Shown: one piece after another, positions 32,205 through 32,998 of the stretch | Layout: each line of letters starts with the position of its first letter | Position numbering within the stretch: the stretch's first letter is position 1 | Assembly: GCA_049999725.1 (NCBI GenBank) | Contig: JBNGIS010038583.1 | Span: 1-32,998 of the forward strand | Reading direction: 5' to 3' | DNA length: 32,998 bases | Source of the DNA: Haplomitrium mnioides | Lineage: Eukaryota; Marchantiophyta; Haplomitriopsida; Calobryales | Made by a program: the position numbers and the translations under genes | Notes under the pieces: generated by a model | What the model saw: only the letters and a program-made list of their open reading frames with translations | The model's database searches: none | What the model was told of the DNA's origin: nothing

Positions 32205-32400
32205 TTGAAGAAGGCAATGGACCAGCCACTATCAGATTGCCATAAAGGATTGTCATACATATCAAATCAATGACATATGCTCCAAGTGCAACAAGAAACC
32301 TGATTAGTTTTTGTGATATACAAGACAATGGTTGTCACATACATACAAGCACTTGTAAAAATCAGGAAGTGTTGCATTTATTGAAGCACACTTGTTGGGT
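32205..32400 (+). pseudogene. Ty1/copia protease fragment
   Basis: Encodes the C-terminal part of a copia aspartic protease: GPATIRLP, then stop, then a segment containing APSATRNLISF and DIQDNGCHIHT, both characteristic of this region. The Asp-Ser-Gly active site expected just upstream (about 32160-32200) is not readable. Similarity ends near 32400 at a T-rich tract. No copia integrase or RT follows. Confidence 0.7.
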
Positions 32401-32869
32401 AGGTTTTTTCGGGGTTTTTTTTTCGATTTTTTGTGCTTTACTTGGCCTAATACTGCAATTTGTACCTAGGATTGATCAACCTGGTGCCCAAAGGTGGAAA
32501 AGAGTATCAAGTCAGTGTAAGGAGTCATCCAGAGTCTCAAGAAAGGAGGTCGGGTTAGATCCATCGGAGGACCAATCCAGTTCGATATAGGAAATTGATA
32601 TTATTCGAAGGACAACTATGACATTTGGAGCGGAGGGCTTCACCTTGGACCATAGTACAAGGGTTCTGGAGGACAATGCGATAGTTGATCAGCATCCCCA
32701 TCACTATAGAGGTACGAAAGGGTGCTCTACTCACCTTGTTCGAGAGAAGTTTTCTGTTATATATTATTTATGATTATTTATTATTGTACAAAAAAATCTA
32801 CTTCCCTTGTCCGATGGTATGGGGATAAAAAAGTTTACCCCTATAGCCTACTCTAGTTTATTATATTAG

Positions 32870-32870
<1 letters not shown>
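32401..32870. other. Unassigned right-end stretch
   Basis: No domain or repeat family recognised. It is T-rich at first (32404-32440), then ordinary composition. A short open frame over 32401-32590 looks like chance read-through from the copia fragment. Confidence 0.5.

Positions 32871-32923
<53 letters not shown>
32871..32923. repeat. (TTA)n microsatellite
   Basis: Fifty-three bases of uninterrupted TTA repeat, nearly 18 units. AT-rich sequence with TTATATTAATTTATTAA-type duplication continues to the window end. Confidence 0.95.
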
Positions 32924-32924
<1 letters not shown>

Positions 32925-32998
32925 CAATATTGTTTCTACTATTATTATATTAATTTATTAACATATTTATTATATTAATTTATTAATTTTAATATAGA

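Noticed and set aside
1-32998. Host protein-coding gene, tRNA or rRNA
   Set aside because: Every convincing coding segment is a retroelement domain or LTR-borne frame. No exon-intron pattern or RNA gene signature was recognised.

Overview
This window looks like intergenic, repeat-packed plant nuclear DNA. I find no host gene, rRNA, tRNA or CRISPR array. Nearly everything from base 1 to about 29,460 consists of long-LTR Ty3/gypsy retrotransposons. All of them point to the minus strand and they are nested or abutted. The last 2 kb hold a decayed Ty1/copia fragment on the plus strand, followed by AT-rich sequence and a TTA microsatellite. The Ty3 polyproteins lack a chromodomain. Their integrases end in a GPY-like module, and the intact primer binding site matches plant tRNA-Asp. 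That combination is typical of the plant non-chromovirus (Athila/Tat-like, OTA) lineage. LTRs of 3-4 kb would fit a large plant genome such as a gymnosperm or fern, but the sequence does not fix the species.

Layout. Element A (1-16541, minus) has its 5' LTR at 12525-16541 (about 4.0 kb), a perfect 18-nt primer binding site, gag, protease, reverse transcriptase/RNase H and integrase, a polypurine tract, and only the first 118 bases of its 3' LTR inside the window. Two LTR-only insertions interrupt its pol. Insertion B (6136-9074) sits inside the reverse transcriptase. Insertion D (1099-4717, with a 100-N assembly gap) sits inside the integrase zinc finger. Removing each insertion plus one 5-bp target duplication restores the pol reading frame, and the resulting internal region (about 5.84 kb) is close to that of element C (about 6.02 kb). 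A 1.4-kb LTR-like remnant (16542-17945) separates A from element C. Element C (17946 to at least 28570, minus) is a second Ty3 element with gag-pol between a 3.04-kb left LTR and a right LTR that matches it only over the first ~1.6 kb. Beyond that, 28571-29460 resembles other LTRs of the same group. A gene-poor stretch and the copia gag/protease relic follow.

How the parts relate. All gag and pol genes are broken by stops and frameshifts, so the window is a graveyard of related elements. Most stops in A are TGA at probable CGA codons. In C most are TAG at probable CAG codons, and no TAA occurs in the C gag-pol I could read. This is the footprint expected from deamination of methylated cytosines.

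The most unusual feature is that the LTRs themselves carry protein-coding traces in the sense orientation near their 5' (U3) ends. The clearest is a ~755-codon, coiled-coil-rich decayed frame in element A's LTR (13950-16216), which stays in one frame for about 600 codons. Shorter frames sit at similar places in the LTRs of B and C. Because U3 lies directly after pol and the polypurine tract, these would be third genes carried inside the LTR. The LTRs also share short motifs (CCACGTCATCCG-like and ATAAGAACTA-like) and several private tandem repeats.
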